Positions 28,801 through 38,301 of a stretch of DNA of 64,000 nt are shown here, one piece after another. Both the position numbers and the translations under genes were made by a program. How positions within the stretch are numbered: the first letter of the stretch is position 1; the number at the start of each line of letters is the position of its first letter. Origin of the DNA: Pestalotiopsis fici W106-1 (lineage: Eukaryota; Ascomycota; Sordariomycetes; Amphisphaeriales; Sporocadaceae); NCBI RefSeq assembly GCF_000516985.1, contig NW_006917091.1:3431022-3495021 (forward strand), written 5' to 3'. The notes under the pieces were generated by a model. That model saw only the letters and a program-made list of their open reading frames with translations, was not told the origin of the DNA and did no database searches.

Positions 28801-28894
28801 CCAGCAGGCTCTAGATTGTCTGAAGAATGTTCTTGGTTCCATGGGTCATGATAACAATGTGACTTGTGGAGATTTCATCAAGACGTTGGGTTAG
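1024..28894 (+). CDS. Seven-module nonribosomal peptide synthetase
   Basis: Joined exons are 1024-1548, 1608-4949, 5003-17527, 17580-28640 and 28709-28894. All junctions are phase 0, giving about 9,212 residues. Domain order is partial C, A1-T1-C1, A2-T2-E2-C2, A3-T3-C3, A4-T4-E4-C4, A5-T5-C5, A6-T6-E6-C6, A7-T7-CT. Each A domain has TSGSTG (SGTTG in A3), Y[RK]TGDL and the A10 lysine; each T domain has GGDS; each E domain has HHxxxDLVSWR and EGHGR. Seven modules and a terminal C domain predict a macrocyclic heptapeptide made in the cytosol by the thiotemplate mechanism, with residues 2, 4 and 6 inverted to D. All seven A domains keep Asp235, so alpha-amino acids are expected. I do not recognise a specific known synthetase. 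ATG 1024 starts the only frame joining the partial C domain, but a 5'UTR intron could shift it. Confidence 0.93.
1850..5200 (+). other. NRPS module 1 (A-T-C, no epimerase)
   Basis: A1 is about 1850-3400, T1 (LGGDSVA) near 3590, C1 about 3841-5190. Pocket residues read by alignment to GrsA positions 235-331 are D,I,F,D,M,G,A,P,L. The C1 active site is SHAITDGGS (about 4257), and its late motif HDPTE is interrupted by intron 2 (4950-5002). The A-T linker carries the SRWIN type of signature, and C1 resembles the condensation domains that follow E domains, yet no E domain lies between T1 and C1. Confidence 0.85.
5258..9830 (+). other. NRPS module 2 (A-T-E-C)
   Basis: A2 is about 5258-6775, T2 near 6985, E2 about 7155-8440, C2 about 8548-9830. 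The pocket is D,A,F,L,I,G,A,I,M. E2 has HHLVIDLVSWR and the EGHGR glutamate, but the motif P-x-x-G-x-x-Y-x-x-x-R-[YF]-L seen in E4 and E6 is replaced near 8085-8150. The C2 active site is SHSILDAS, with alanine where glycine is usual. Confidence 0.88.
9880..13080 (+). other. NRPS module 3 (A-T-C)
   Basis: A3 is about 9880-11445, T3 near 11615, C3 about 11857-13080. The pocket is D,A,C,L,L,G,A,I,V. The A8 motif reads GRKDEDQVKL, one residue longer than in the other modules; A10 reads STTKIDRK, where glycine before the lysine is lost; T3 reads FFQRGGDS. C3 has HHAIYDGWS, the type expected after an L residue. Confidence 0.88.
13138..17760 (+). other. NRPS module 4 (A-T-E-C)
   Basis: A4 is about 13138-14640, T4 near 14825, E4 about 15001-16340, C4 about 16439-17760. 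The pocket is D,V,M,S,A,V,G,I,L. E4 is complete, with HHLVIDLVSWR, EGHGREPWD, STVGWFT and the GWAYFASRYLN segment. C4 has SHALMDGAS. Intron 3 interrupts its HDPNE|F motif. Confidence 0.9.
17824..20975 (+). other. NRPS module 5 (A-T-C)
   Basis: A5 is about 17824-19330, T5 near 19508, C5 about 19747-20975. The pocket is D,A,T,M,A,V,G,V,F. The usual RGYLN motif reads REYLN. C5 has HHAVYDGWS and lacks the HDPTE motif, as C3 does. Confidence 0.9.
21030..25570 (+). other. NRPS module 6 (A-T-E-C)
   Basis: A6 is about 21030-22535, T6 near 22722, E6 about 22889-24190, C6 about 24286-25570. The pocket is D,A,F,A,K,G,G,V,F; a lysine at position 299 is unusual and may indicate a polar or acidic substrate. 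E6 is complete (HHMAVDLVSWR, EGHGRESWD, STVGWFT, GWKYFTSRFLN). C6 has NHAVTDGGS and an uninterrupted HDPTEY. Confidence 0.9.
25617..28890 (+). other. NRPS module 7 with terminal C domain
   Basis: A7 is about 25617-27130, T7 near 27312, terminal C about 27562-28890. The pocket is D,V,S,D,C,G,Y,V,A. A glycine/serine-rich linker lies at about 27470-27530. The terminal C domain keeps HHSITDGYS, so it is probably catalytic and should release the chain by macrocyclisation, as known for fungal CT domains. Intron 4 (28641-28708) falls where HDPTE|Y lies in other C domains. No thioesterase or reductase follows. Confidence 0.9.
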
Positions 28895-29111
28895 AATATT
28901 GGGGTTTCACTTGTTTCCTTTGTTTGATCTTTCTATGGGCGGGTCACCAGGAGTTTAGGGTTCAAAGTTGGTTTTGGTGTTCTGGCGCCTCGGTTTCGGG
29001 TTACAAGGATTCAGGGCAAGTTTTTCGGTCTATATTTTTGGTTACCTCTGAGTCGTCTTTTCCATCTTTCAATTCTTATTTCATATGTTACTAGGAATAA
29101 TTGAAATGCAC

Positions 29112-29117
29112 AATAAA
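29112..29117 (+). terminator. Candidate polyadenylation signal of the NRPS
   Basis: An AATAAA hexamer lies 218 bp after the synthetase stop codon, in AT-rich sequence. Fungal poly(A) signals are loose, so this is only a candidate. Confidence 0.35.
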
Positions 29118-29218
29118 ATCAAAAGTGCTACCAAACAGCTGTTCATTCGTTCGGGTGATAGATTAGTCCCAGTCTCCGATATAGCTGATGGAATCGACAA
29201 TGTGAATATCTCGTCCGC

Positions 29219-29226
29219 TATAAAAG
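29219..29226 (+). promoter_or_regulatory. Candidate TATA box
   Basis: TATAAAAG stands 520 bp upstream of the aminotransferase ATG. If used, it implies a 5'UTR of nearly 500 bp. Confidence 0.3.
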
Positions 29227-29745
29227 TTGGTACGTAGTAGGTAAGCTGCCACGCGCCACGGTAAGAGCTAGCAAAAGAGCTCAACGAGACGCTATTCGTT
29301 GGCTCAGGCGCCCACTTATAGCGAGAGTCGGGCGAGTTCCGCTGACATCATACGGGGAAAGGTATTGTAATAGTGTGCATGCCACTCGCTATGGCGCATG
29401 GAGATTAGAAGAGCCGAGCACCTGCGCGAGTCTGGGCTGGCTTCCAAAAAAGTTACCCCGCTACTCCGCAAATCGGCGGCTGGATGGTCAAGGCCCAAAA
29501 TTTCATGTGGACATCGGACTCCGTGCTGATGGAGGAGGAATGGGACCCTTGGATGATTCCGACTGACTAGTGGTAGTTGTGTGTGACTCTTCTTTTGCCT
29601 GAATAAAGTCAATTGAGAGCTATTCTGGTCATTATCATCATATTCACTTCATTTGGTTGTCTTGAGTCTTGGTTTTCAAACATCAACTATTCCAATTGTC
29701 ACCTCAAAGCGACCGACTAACCCGGCATCTCCATCACCGACTACC

Positions 29746-31109
29746 ATGGCGCCTTTCCCTCCCCCGCCAGTCAACACCATTGACTGGTCCAACGTCGGCT
29801 TCCGCGTTCGCGAAGGTAAGCAATCGACCTCGTCATGACTGGATATATCCTCGGACTATACTCCTGGCAGCCTACTGACTCTTTGTCCGCGCTCTCCAGT
29901 CAATGGACACGTCGAGTGCCACTACTCGGTCAAGACGGGCAAGTGGACTGCTCCCCAGTTCGTCACGGACCCCTTCATCCGCATCCATGGCATGGCACCT
30001 GCCCTGAACTACGGCCAGCAGGCCTACGAGGGTCTCAAGGCTTTCCGCACCCCCTCGGGCGACATTCAGATCTTCCGCCCCGACCGCAACGCAGTCCGCC
30101 TGCAGCACTCGGCCTCCTTCATCAGCTGCCCGCCCGTGCCGACTGACCTGTTCCTCGACGCCGTCAAGGCCGCCGTCGCTCTCAATGCCGAGTACGTGCC
30201 TCCCCACGAGACGGGCGCCGCCATGTACATCCGCCCCCAGATCTACGGCTCCAGCGCCCAGCTCGGCCTGAGCCCGCCCGAGGAGTACATGTTCTGCGTC
30301 TACGTCCTGCCCACTGGTGTCTACCACGGCACCCACCCCGTCGACGGCCTGATCCTCGACGAGTTTGACCGCGCCGCCCCGAACGGCACCGGTAGCGCCA
30401 AGGTTGGAGGCAACTACGCCCCCGTGCTGCGGTGGAGCGACCGCGCCAGGACCGAGGGCTACGGCATCACCCTTCACCTCGACAGCGCCACCCACTCCGA
30501 GGTCGACGAGTTCAGCACGAGCGGTTTCATTGGTGCCCTGACCGACGGCGAGAATGTGACTCTTGTTGTACCCGACACCAAGAACGCCATCCAGAGTGTA
30601 ACTTCGGAAAGCATTACTTCTATCGGCGAGAGCTTTGGCTGGAAAGTCGAGCGCAGACCCGTAAGTGAATCAAAATCCTGCTTGTGTGCGGCGGCTCGGT
30701 AAAAAGTAGAACATGTCAAAACTGACCAGGGCACAAGATCAAATACACGGAGCTCCCTCAATTCTCTGAGGTCATGGCTGCAGGAACCGCCGCGGCGCTG
30801 GTTCCCATTCGGTCGATCTCGCGGCGCTTTGACCCCGCAGCACCGGATTCCATCAGCTCGGCCGTCAAGCAGCACCCTCGCTTATCGACGGAAGGCAAAG
30901 TGGAAAAGGTTGCCTACATCCCAGCCAGCCAGGAGGACGCCGGCCCCATTTGCGTCAAGCTGCTTACTCAGCTCAAGGGCATCCAGCTTGGCAAGGTCAA
31001 GGACGAGTTCAACTGGTGTGCGGCTGTGAGCGAGGCCGACACGCAAAAGGCCACCGGCGTCCCCAAGGTTACGAATGGCAACGGCCACACCATTGATCAG
31101 ATGGATTAG
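29746..31109 (+). CDS. Branched-chain amino acid aminotransferase family protein
   Basis: Joined exons are 29746-29815, 29900-30660 and 30738-31109, giving about 400 residues, the usual BCAT length. The fold-type IV PLP enzyme motifs are visible: LNYGQQAYEGLKAFR, MYIRPQIYGS, and GSAKVGGNYAP containing the expected PLP lysine, then EVMAAGTAAALVPI in the third exon. Such enzymes exchange the amino group between branched-chain or related amino acids and 2-oxoglutarate. The N terminus has no obvious mitochondrial presequence, so a cytosolic location is likely. It lies 851 bp after the synthetase on the same strand. BCAT homologues (TOXF, APS4) belong to the HC-toxin and apicidin clusters, so supply of an unusual amino acid to the peptide is plausible. 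A housekeeping leucine/valine role cannot be excluded. The central exon is clearly GC-richer than its flanks. Confidence 0.92.
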
Positions 31110-31321
31110 GCCAATCCCATGCCCCGTTGAAGCAGCGTCAGTTCCGCATGAGTTCTGGATTACCCAATTTCATGACCGAATCTCCAAGTACGAAGGATAA
31201 AAAAGTATTTTGGAGAAGAAAAAAGCAAGAGAGACGGCCTCAGAGGTCCGGCGATTAAAATTACTACCCTAGAATACTTTAGAACGATTCTTTAGCTCAC
31301 GTCATTAGAATACATTCCTCT

Positions 31322-32821
31322 TCACAATGCGCTGTTGGCTCTTTTCGCTCCCGGATAAGTAGCAAGTATCGATGCTATAATGTCTTGTCCATTGTTTGAC
31401 AGATCTGCATAAACGGGACATGACAGGTCGAGCAATGGTGTAGCCAGTGCATCGGTCAAGATCCCAGCAGGCACCGAAAGAGCCTCGTATAATGTGCTGA
31501 GGCTATTTGGCCCAAATGTCTTTGCAATCTCTAGGGAAAAGCAAATCAAGTTATTGCCCTCGAGCAAGGTGGCCGAATTCAGCAAGCCACCGGTAATGTT
31601 GGAAAGGTCCAGCCCGGTAAAGGTATTGACCTGGCCTGTATTTCCGCCAATGTCCAGCAGAAATGGATGTTTCTTTGACCATTTCAACAAGTCGAGGTTG
31701 AGATCCACCAAACCCCAAGGAACAGGACGTCGATACCAATCATCTGGCATTCTCTCGTGACCTCTGTGGTACACCATTCCAGACTCGCCAGTCTCATTGT
31801 CAACGACAGCAAAGAAGGACTTGAACATGGCCTTGGCTATTCAATCATTAGTGAAAGCTTTCCTTATCGTGGACATGATAACGGAGCTTGAACTTACTAA
31901 TGACACCGTCCAGACTGCCCTCGGAGTAATTACTCATTGTCCGCGACGTCAGCGCGTACCCACCCGTCCGGGGCAAATATCCAGTCAATGGGCCGTACCA
32001 AAAGTACGGATTGGTAGCAACCCCTTCCTGCCACCGGGCCGCCGAGATGTCACCCACGTCGTCAAACGTGAGCGGCGAGTCGACGCCATTTGCGCCCCAT
32101 AGATACACCTCGAGAAACTTGGTCATGTTCATGTCCCACGCGTTGCCCGTCACGTACAGGTCGTCGCGCGTCAGCGACCCGTCCGTCTCGATGAAATTGT
32201 GGCTGCCGTCGAGGCCGCGGGGCTCGCCTAGTAGCAGTACGCCGTCGACGAGGTTGGTGACGCGCGGGTCGACGCCGCCAATGGAGAATTGGGGATCAAG
32301 TGAGGCCGGGTTGCCCGTGAAGACGAGTGCGAGCGTGATGAGGACGACGGCGAGGTCAATGTTCATGTTGTAAACTGGGTTTTCCAGGCCGGGTTTGATC
32401 AGCTCATTGATTTGCAAAATAGCTCCAGCAGGAAAAAGATCCGGAGCCCGAGGATTCTGGTATTCTTACCCTCGTGTACCGCGATGAGCAGCTCCGTAAA
32501 CGTCGTGATGCCGGTATGCGCAATGTAGCCGTGGTTCGCCAGCGCATTGAGACCCGGACACGGCCCGCGCTGATCACCGGCGTCAAAGTCGGGCGCGGCA
32601 AAGGCGTGTTTGCCCCCGACATTAACGGGCTGGGTCACGTCGCGCTGGACGAGGGTGCCGTTGATGGCTCGCTCGTGGATGCGCGCAATGGTCTCGCGCA
32701 GGCCGAGAAGCGCGCCATCGTTTCTGGATGTATGGCTTGCGATGTGACTGAGTGACGGAAAGCAGAAACTTGAAGGGATCGACAGGATCGCCAGAACTGA
32801 ACAATACGTAGGAAATCGCAT
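31322..32821 (-). CDS. Secreted chloroperoxidase-family heme-thiolate peroxidase
   Basis: On the minus strand, exons are 32821-32470, 32422-31898 and 31836-31322 (introns 47 and 61 bp), about 463 residues. A hydrophobic N terminus (YCSVLAILSIPSSFCFP) looks like a signal peptide. The motif RGPCPGLNALANHGYI is the family signature, and its PCP cysteine is the axial heme ligand. The acid-base region reads ETDGSLTRDD, where EHD or EGD is usual. Members (Caldariomyces chloroperoxidase, unspecific peroxygenases) use H2O2 to halogenate or oxygenate organic substrates outside the cell. The gene is convergent with the aminotransferase (212 bp between stop codons). A link to the peptide is possible but unsupported, because the enzyme is predicted to be secreted. 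Exon junctions keep phase and rejoin conserved sequence, so the model is fairly secure. Confidence 0.88.
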
Positions 32822-34219
32822 TGTTGTGAGGTCTCGTCATAAGTCGCAAAGTAGGAGTTGAGCAGCGACTAGTGAAGAATACAGACAGCACTGAATACAT
32901 CTTGACGAAGAAATCATTCACGAGTCGACCGTCGTGACTAATACACGGAATGCGACTGTACTCGTCTGTGTCCCCCTTGGACAGCACGGAAAACGGCTGG
33001 CCCTTGCAGCCGGGACTCTACATGTAGATGTATAATGATGACTGAACGAAAGGGGAGACTTTTCTGAAGATCATGATGCATCTTGAATATTGCATCTTTG
33101 CATGAGCGTGCAGATGACAGGGGTTTGTATGCAGTGCGGCCGTTGCGTCCGGATTTGTTCAACTGTGCCGCGCAGAAGCAGTCATGTTTCATTTCTATCT
33201 CCAGGGCTTTTGAGGTACGAATGCAAGTGATGCTTGTTTTAATGATGGCAAAAAGAGGTGAGATCTCCGGAAGACACTATTAGTAAGACATGAGTATATA
33301 TTAGGTCTACACCTATCATAACTGTGACGCATCAACCATGACATTGTGCCAGACGCTATTTATACTGCAAAACTCTTCTGGCCGGCATTTCTTTTTCAGA
33401 CCAGGGCAGAATCTCAAAGAGACACTTTTCAGAGACAGCCTACATAAATGTTGAATGTAGCGCAGGATTACTTGAATAGTATCTTGCTCAGTACGTCGAC
33501 GCCTCGCGGATCAGCCAATTGTGGGAAATTTCAAATCTCGAGTTCAAAAGCTTGAATGAAGAGACGCCTTCCTTTCCAGACCGGCAACAACACACTGCTG
33601 ATGATGGGCAGAGAGTAGGATATATGCTGTCGTGTAAACGTATGTGACCAGTGAGACCTCACGCCGAGCAGCGTATTCAGTCAATTGAAACGGTCAATGG
33701 AACACGAGATGTGATCCACATATCAATATTTTAAATGGATTAAATATTGTGTTTTCATTCATGGCAATGCGATGCCAATGAGCAGCTTGCGCAAAAATAT
33801 GTACAAATCGCAATGCAACACAATAAGGTTCTATGAGAACCGAAAAAAGGATGAATATATTTATTGATATGTCGCAGCACCGTTCAATATCATGACAAAG
33901 CTCCAATTAGTGCAGATACTCCATGCATCTAGTCCGCTAGCATGTCATGTATAACCTAAATGCGAGGGAAGATCAGGTTTCCGAGTACCTTGCAGGCTCG
34001 TCGTAGTTGAGAGAGCCTGGGCCAGAGTCTTTGTAGGTAGTTGTCCCCATGAAATCCTAGATCGTCAAGAATACTTTTTCCTTCTTACTGCGAAGCTCAG
34101 AATTCCAAGACCGTTTCCTCCAAAGACACGCATCCATATTTGTGATGAACATGTCAAAGCAAGAACCCATAGCGTCCACAAAGCAAAAGTCGCCCAACAT
34201 CACCCTATAACGCGATATC
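32822..34219. other. Gene-poor AT-rich spacer
   Basis: No gene is supported. It contains the divergent upstream regions of the peroxidase (-) and the small membrane protein (+). Only short open frames with poor composition are present. Confidence 0.5.
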
Positions 34220-34711
34220 ATGGCTGTCACGCAAGTCATCATTGGCTTCTCCCAGCATATCCTTTCGATTATTTTCATAGTCGCAGACATCATCGCCACC
34301 GCATGCGCGTTTGTCGAAACACTTCTACCTTGGGCCTTTGATCTCCCCAGCACAACCACCTTTCGCGCATTCACTGATCTCTCCGCGATAACGGTTGCCC
34401 CGGACTTTGCTCCGGATTTTGCCGACACCATCCCCGAATATGCGCAGTATGCTCGAGTGTCGGCTTTGGTCTGGCTGTTGAGTGCACCGTGCTTGGCCAT
34501 CGTGGAAGCAAGGTTGGACTTCTTCAGGTCACCCGTTGGGACGCTGCTTCATCCTTGGACCAAGAAGAGCAGGCGTGTGGCTTGTGTCATCATGGCCGTG
34601 CGGATATGGCTGCTCCTGGCCACATATAATGCCATCGTGTCGCAATTTTTTCAAACTGGAGACCTCCTTCGCTTTGCGGTCACAGTGCCTTTCTGCGTCA
34701 TGTCGCTATGA
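34220..34711 (+). CDS. Hypothetical small membrane protein
   Basis: This is a single-exon frame of 163 residues that I do not recognise. Hydrophobic segments are at about residues 5-37 (IIFIVADIIATACAF), 80-100 (SALVWLLSAPCLA), 120-145 (VACVIMAVRIWLLLATYNAIV) and 150-163, so three or four membrane passes are likely. Codons favour C at third positions (GTC, ATC, TTC, GGC), as in the confirmed genes here, which supports coding. The frame ends in the last hydrophobic segment, so a further exon is possible. An antisense frame of 147 codons overlaps it but is Ala/Ser/Met-rich and looks like a shadow. Confidence 0.5.
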   Translation: MAVTQVIIGFSQHILSIIFIVADIIATACAFVETLLPWAFDLPSTTTFRAFTDLSAITVAPDFAPDFADTIPEYAQYARVSALVWLLSAPCLAIVEARLDFFRSPVGTLLHPWTKKSRRVACVIMAVRIWLLLATYNAIVSQFFQTGDLLRFAVTVPFCVMSL

Positions 34712-37700
34712 TGATAAATGGGGAAATTCGGCATGGCGAGGGACATTTCCTTGGACAGGGTTATTTCTTGATTTCAGCACGGGGCTGGGAAAGGCCGAAC
34801 AGCTTTGCGGGGTGGATTATTGGCAACTACTGTGTACTGATGAGCCTCGAGTATTCATGCATTATTACATTACTCTGAAATGAAAGTCGTTTCGTGTTGG
34901 AATAGGAAGGGCACATGTACGTGACAAATGTGATTTCGTTCGAATTATTCGATACGTAGGCCCCATGCCCAGCCAGTTTACTTCTTGGGTGATTTCAAGC
35001 CAGCCTTTAACTCCAAAGCTTACGTTGAAATGTATGCTGTAGTCGAGAACCAATCGTTATGTAGAAGAAACGTTTATTCATCAAGTTGACAGAATCGGTG
35101 TTAAATACCCATAGAAAAAGGAACTGGGCATTTGGAGTACGTGTGTGTTTTTCTCGGTAGCTGAAGTGGGTAAGTACCAAAAGATTCTCCCGTCAAGTTC
35201 CCGAACGAATTTTCTTTCCGACTTTGCCTTCTGAGGCATGGTATTTCATTGGAGAAGATGATCTAGAGCCGTCTGTCCTTTGCTACGTTCCTGCAAGGGG
35301 TAATGAGACCGATTTTGTCGATGCGGTTGACGAGATCGTCGCTGCAGCTAGGGTGAACGAAAATTGGCTTAGCCAACTAGCAAAAATGGTTTTGATCTGA
35401 ACGGAAAGGTAAAAATAGTTATCGGGAGAGGTTAAATACTTTGGCCATTGGCTATTGTGTCTGCGCTATTCAAGTTTGGTCTATAACCGGGCTCGCGGGC
35501 CATACAGTCTGATACATAAGCGTGTGACGGGGAAATCGGTTTCGAGATCCAGAGTAACTTCTCACCCTCTCACCCTTCTCCAGCGAATCACATCCGAGTG
35601 TACAACAGGTTTTGCTCCTTGCCATGTTCTGCCTTTGATTAAATGTGCCAAGACACGATGGCCGAGTCTAACACCCTACGTACATGCGATGCAGACCCCT
35701 ATATGCAAGGCAGCCCTATGCTATGTCGAAAATTTGCCGGTCCACTCATCACAGTGTTTCATGGACAGGGAAGGGGTTGAGATTTTTTTTTTTTCCCCAT
35801 GGACATGTTCTCGCCTCTTGTTCCCCGAATATCGGGCACCAAGTTGGTGGAGAGGGCAATGGCCACAGTCTCATTACGGGTAGAACATGCGAATTCCTTG
35901 GCTCTATTGTTATTAACAACATCTCATGAATCTACTAACGCAAACGTAATGCTGTGAGAACGATAGCAGGAAAATAAACACTTGGTGGTGCATGTCTGAT
36001 GTGTTTCTGCGCAATCATAGGCTTTCCTTCTAATTTACTTACTTGGCTTGTGTTAGATACAGCCAAACCAGACATGTCGCCTTGCATTCATGTCCGGATA
36101 TAGCGACTCCAAGACACAAGCCCTAGGCCCTATGTGTGTATTTTTTCTCATACATGCTTTTTTTTTTTTTTTTTTCCCCCGGGGAACAACTTTGTGGGTT
36201 GATAACCTCTAGTATCATGTCGGTCAATCTCTGTCACATAAAATCTGCAATTCAAGAAGTGCTTACTAATATTTTGAGTAATAAGAATACCATTCCTAGT
36301 ACAACTGTACGAGGTGAATTTTGTCACATTCATAATATACGAGCGAGAAAAAGGAAAAATTTACAACCGGAGATTGTGGTCAGCAGGGCACCGATGGACG
36401 CTATACTATGTCGGATTTTGCGGAGCTTACTGGCCAATCTGCGTAGTGCTATACTAGAATGTGAAGAGTAAAGTTGGGGATAAACAAACTAGGGGTCTGA
36501 ATTGTGATACGCTGGACGAGTGGGTACGGGGATTCTCCCTTCTCGAGTATAGAATTCTGGGCGCCCCATGGACAAACAAAAACAAGCGCGGAATTCCAGA
36601 CGGTCCCTGCGTTGCGAAGAGTCCAGGATCAATCTCTTGAGCGAATAAATCTGTGCATTTGCCGCAGTACAAACCTTGAAATCTGGAGCCTCGGAGCTTG
36701 CCGTACTCACGCTACTACTATTACCTACCTACCCGTTCACTCAATGTGGGATGGGGGGGACACTGCTGCTGCGGGATTTCCAAAAAGGAGCGGGAAAGTC
36801 AAGTGAGGAGAGAGGAGGCCTCCCTCCAGAAAGCCACTCGTCAACAACTAGTAGCTACATTAGGTAGTCCTCGGCTGCCCTAGCTCACGGTCAATTGCTG
36901 TCATGCAGCATGAGATATGGGTGTCTGCAGAGAGCGCGCGGGGTGATAAAACAAATAACAAAATCAATGATGAAGGAGGACACCCTTTTGAAAATGGAGT
37001 GTTTCTTTTGATTCTAATTTCCTTCATTCATTGGGGAAAACTCTCAGTACGTAAGAGCCTGAGGAGAAACGTTGCTCACCAACACTTGACCTGATCTGGG
37101 GGGTGGGTGCGGCCTTGAGATTTGGATTCCAGACTAGAAAGAGATGTGTTAAGTCCGAGCATCCGGCTACGCGCTGTCTGATTGGCTCAGAGCGGCAGCT
37201 CCGGTCATATTCATTCACATTCGGTGGAGCGCCCATTTGGCTTGTATCAAGCTTTTCCAAGCTGCGTAATCCGATTTCCCCTACGACTCGACATGCCGGA
37301 ACAAGGATATGTCAGGCATCACTAGCAAATGTCGAAAAGAGTCCACAGCTCTAGCTTCGGATGAGCTTAATCGACCTCTGTCACACCGCTGAAAGTTCTC
37401 GAGTGACGTTCATGGAACTGGCCCTCCTCGTCAGCATCACTTGTCGGCACGAGCAACCCAGAAGCATCCGACGCTCCAGACTTCAGCGTCGTTGTAACAC
37501 TGCAAAGTGAGACGGATAATTCAGCTTGAATGTGATTCAACAATGAGGATGGGAGGGGAAACAATCCAAGGCAATAATAAGCGATAAAGGCACATTCAAG
37601 ATGCATATCTCGACTTATTGCGAATCTGCCTCCTATGAGGAGTAGAACCCCTGATCATCTTGCCCGATCGGGTCTTTCCCGACCAATAAGCAGTCCACGT

Positions 37701-38301
37701 TTTCGTCTCTGAGGTCGACAAGTGGGTAACAAAGCTACAGAGCACAATGTACGTACCTCTTTCGAGCTGGTGGAAACTTGAATCGGGTCGCTACGTTGAA
37801 AGGTATGCGGGGGTCGACATGCCGCTGGAGCCTGTATGGAACATGGCTTGAACTTTGCTCCCAGACCAAGGCCAGACCTCTTTCAGTCTCTGGCGCAGGA
37901 GCACAGTTGCACCTCGTTCTGTGGATCGCGGTTCGGGGTATCTTGTCCAGTGGTTTGCCATAGATATCATGTTCGCAAAATACATTATCATAAGGCTCTG
38001 ACACATGCATTGAGCATGGGTGCGGCTCTGGTCTCCGAAGCCGTTGGATCGATGGGCAGGCAAATTTCCCTGCTCTTCGGGTCTGCCGCCACGGCGGGTG
38101 GCCCATGGTTTTCCATGTTGTATTAAGGGCACCCTGCGCGTCCTCACATGATTTTCCCTCGTGCTCTTCCTGCTCCTGTCTACTCGAGATTGCTCTTACG
38201 TACATCTGGCCGCTGTCGTTGGTCGACCAAGGTAAAATTACGTTGCTCCAATTGTTGCATTTCCGTGTCTCCTTGCGAAAAAGGGAAAAAGGGCAGCAGT
38301 A
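34712..38301. other. 3.6-kb gene-poor region upstream of HAK
   Basis: I see no gene. The stretch has many short, unconvincing frames, a T-run near 35790 and an 18-T run at 36158-36175 followed by CCCCCCGGGG. The last part should hold the promoter of the potassium transporter. Confidence 0.5.

Larger units (their letters stand above)
28895..29745. other. NRPS 3' region and aminotransferase promoter
   Basis: No gene is seen. This 851-bp spacer between two + strand genes holds an AATAAA signal at 29112 and a TATA-like box at 29219 (separate entries). The HC-toxin 'tox-box' consensus ATCTCNCGNA was looked for and not found. Confidence 0.6.

Noticed and set aside
1024..28894. Assignment to a known product such as serinocyclin or unguisin
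   Set aside because: The number of modules fits, but the E-domain positions and the Asp235 residue in all A domains do not match the D and beta/gamma residues of those peptides as I know them.
34057..34500. 147-codon minus-strand frame
   Set aside because: It is antisense to the small membrane-protein frame; composition and codon choice favour the + strand.
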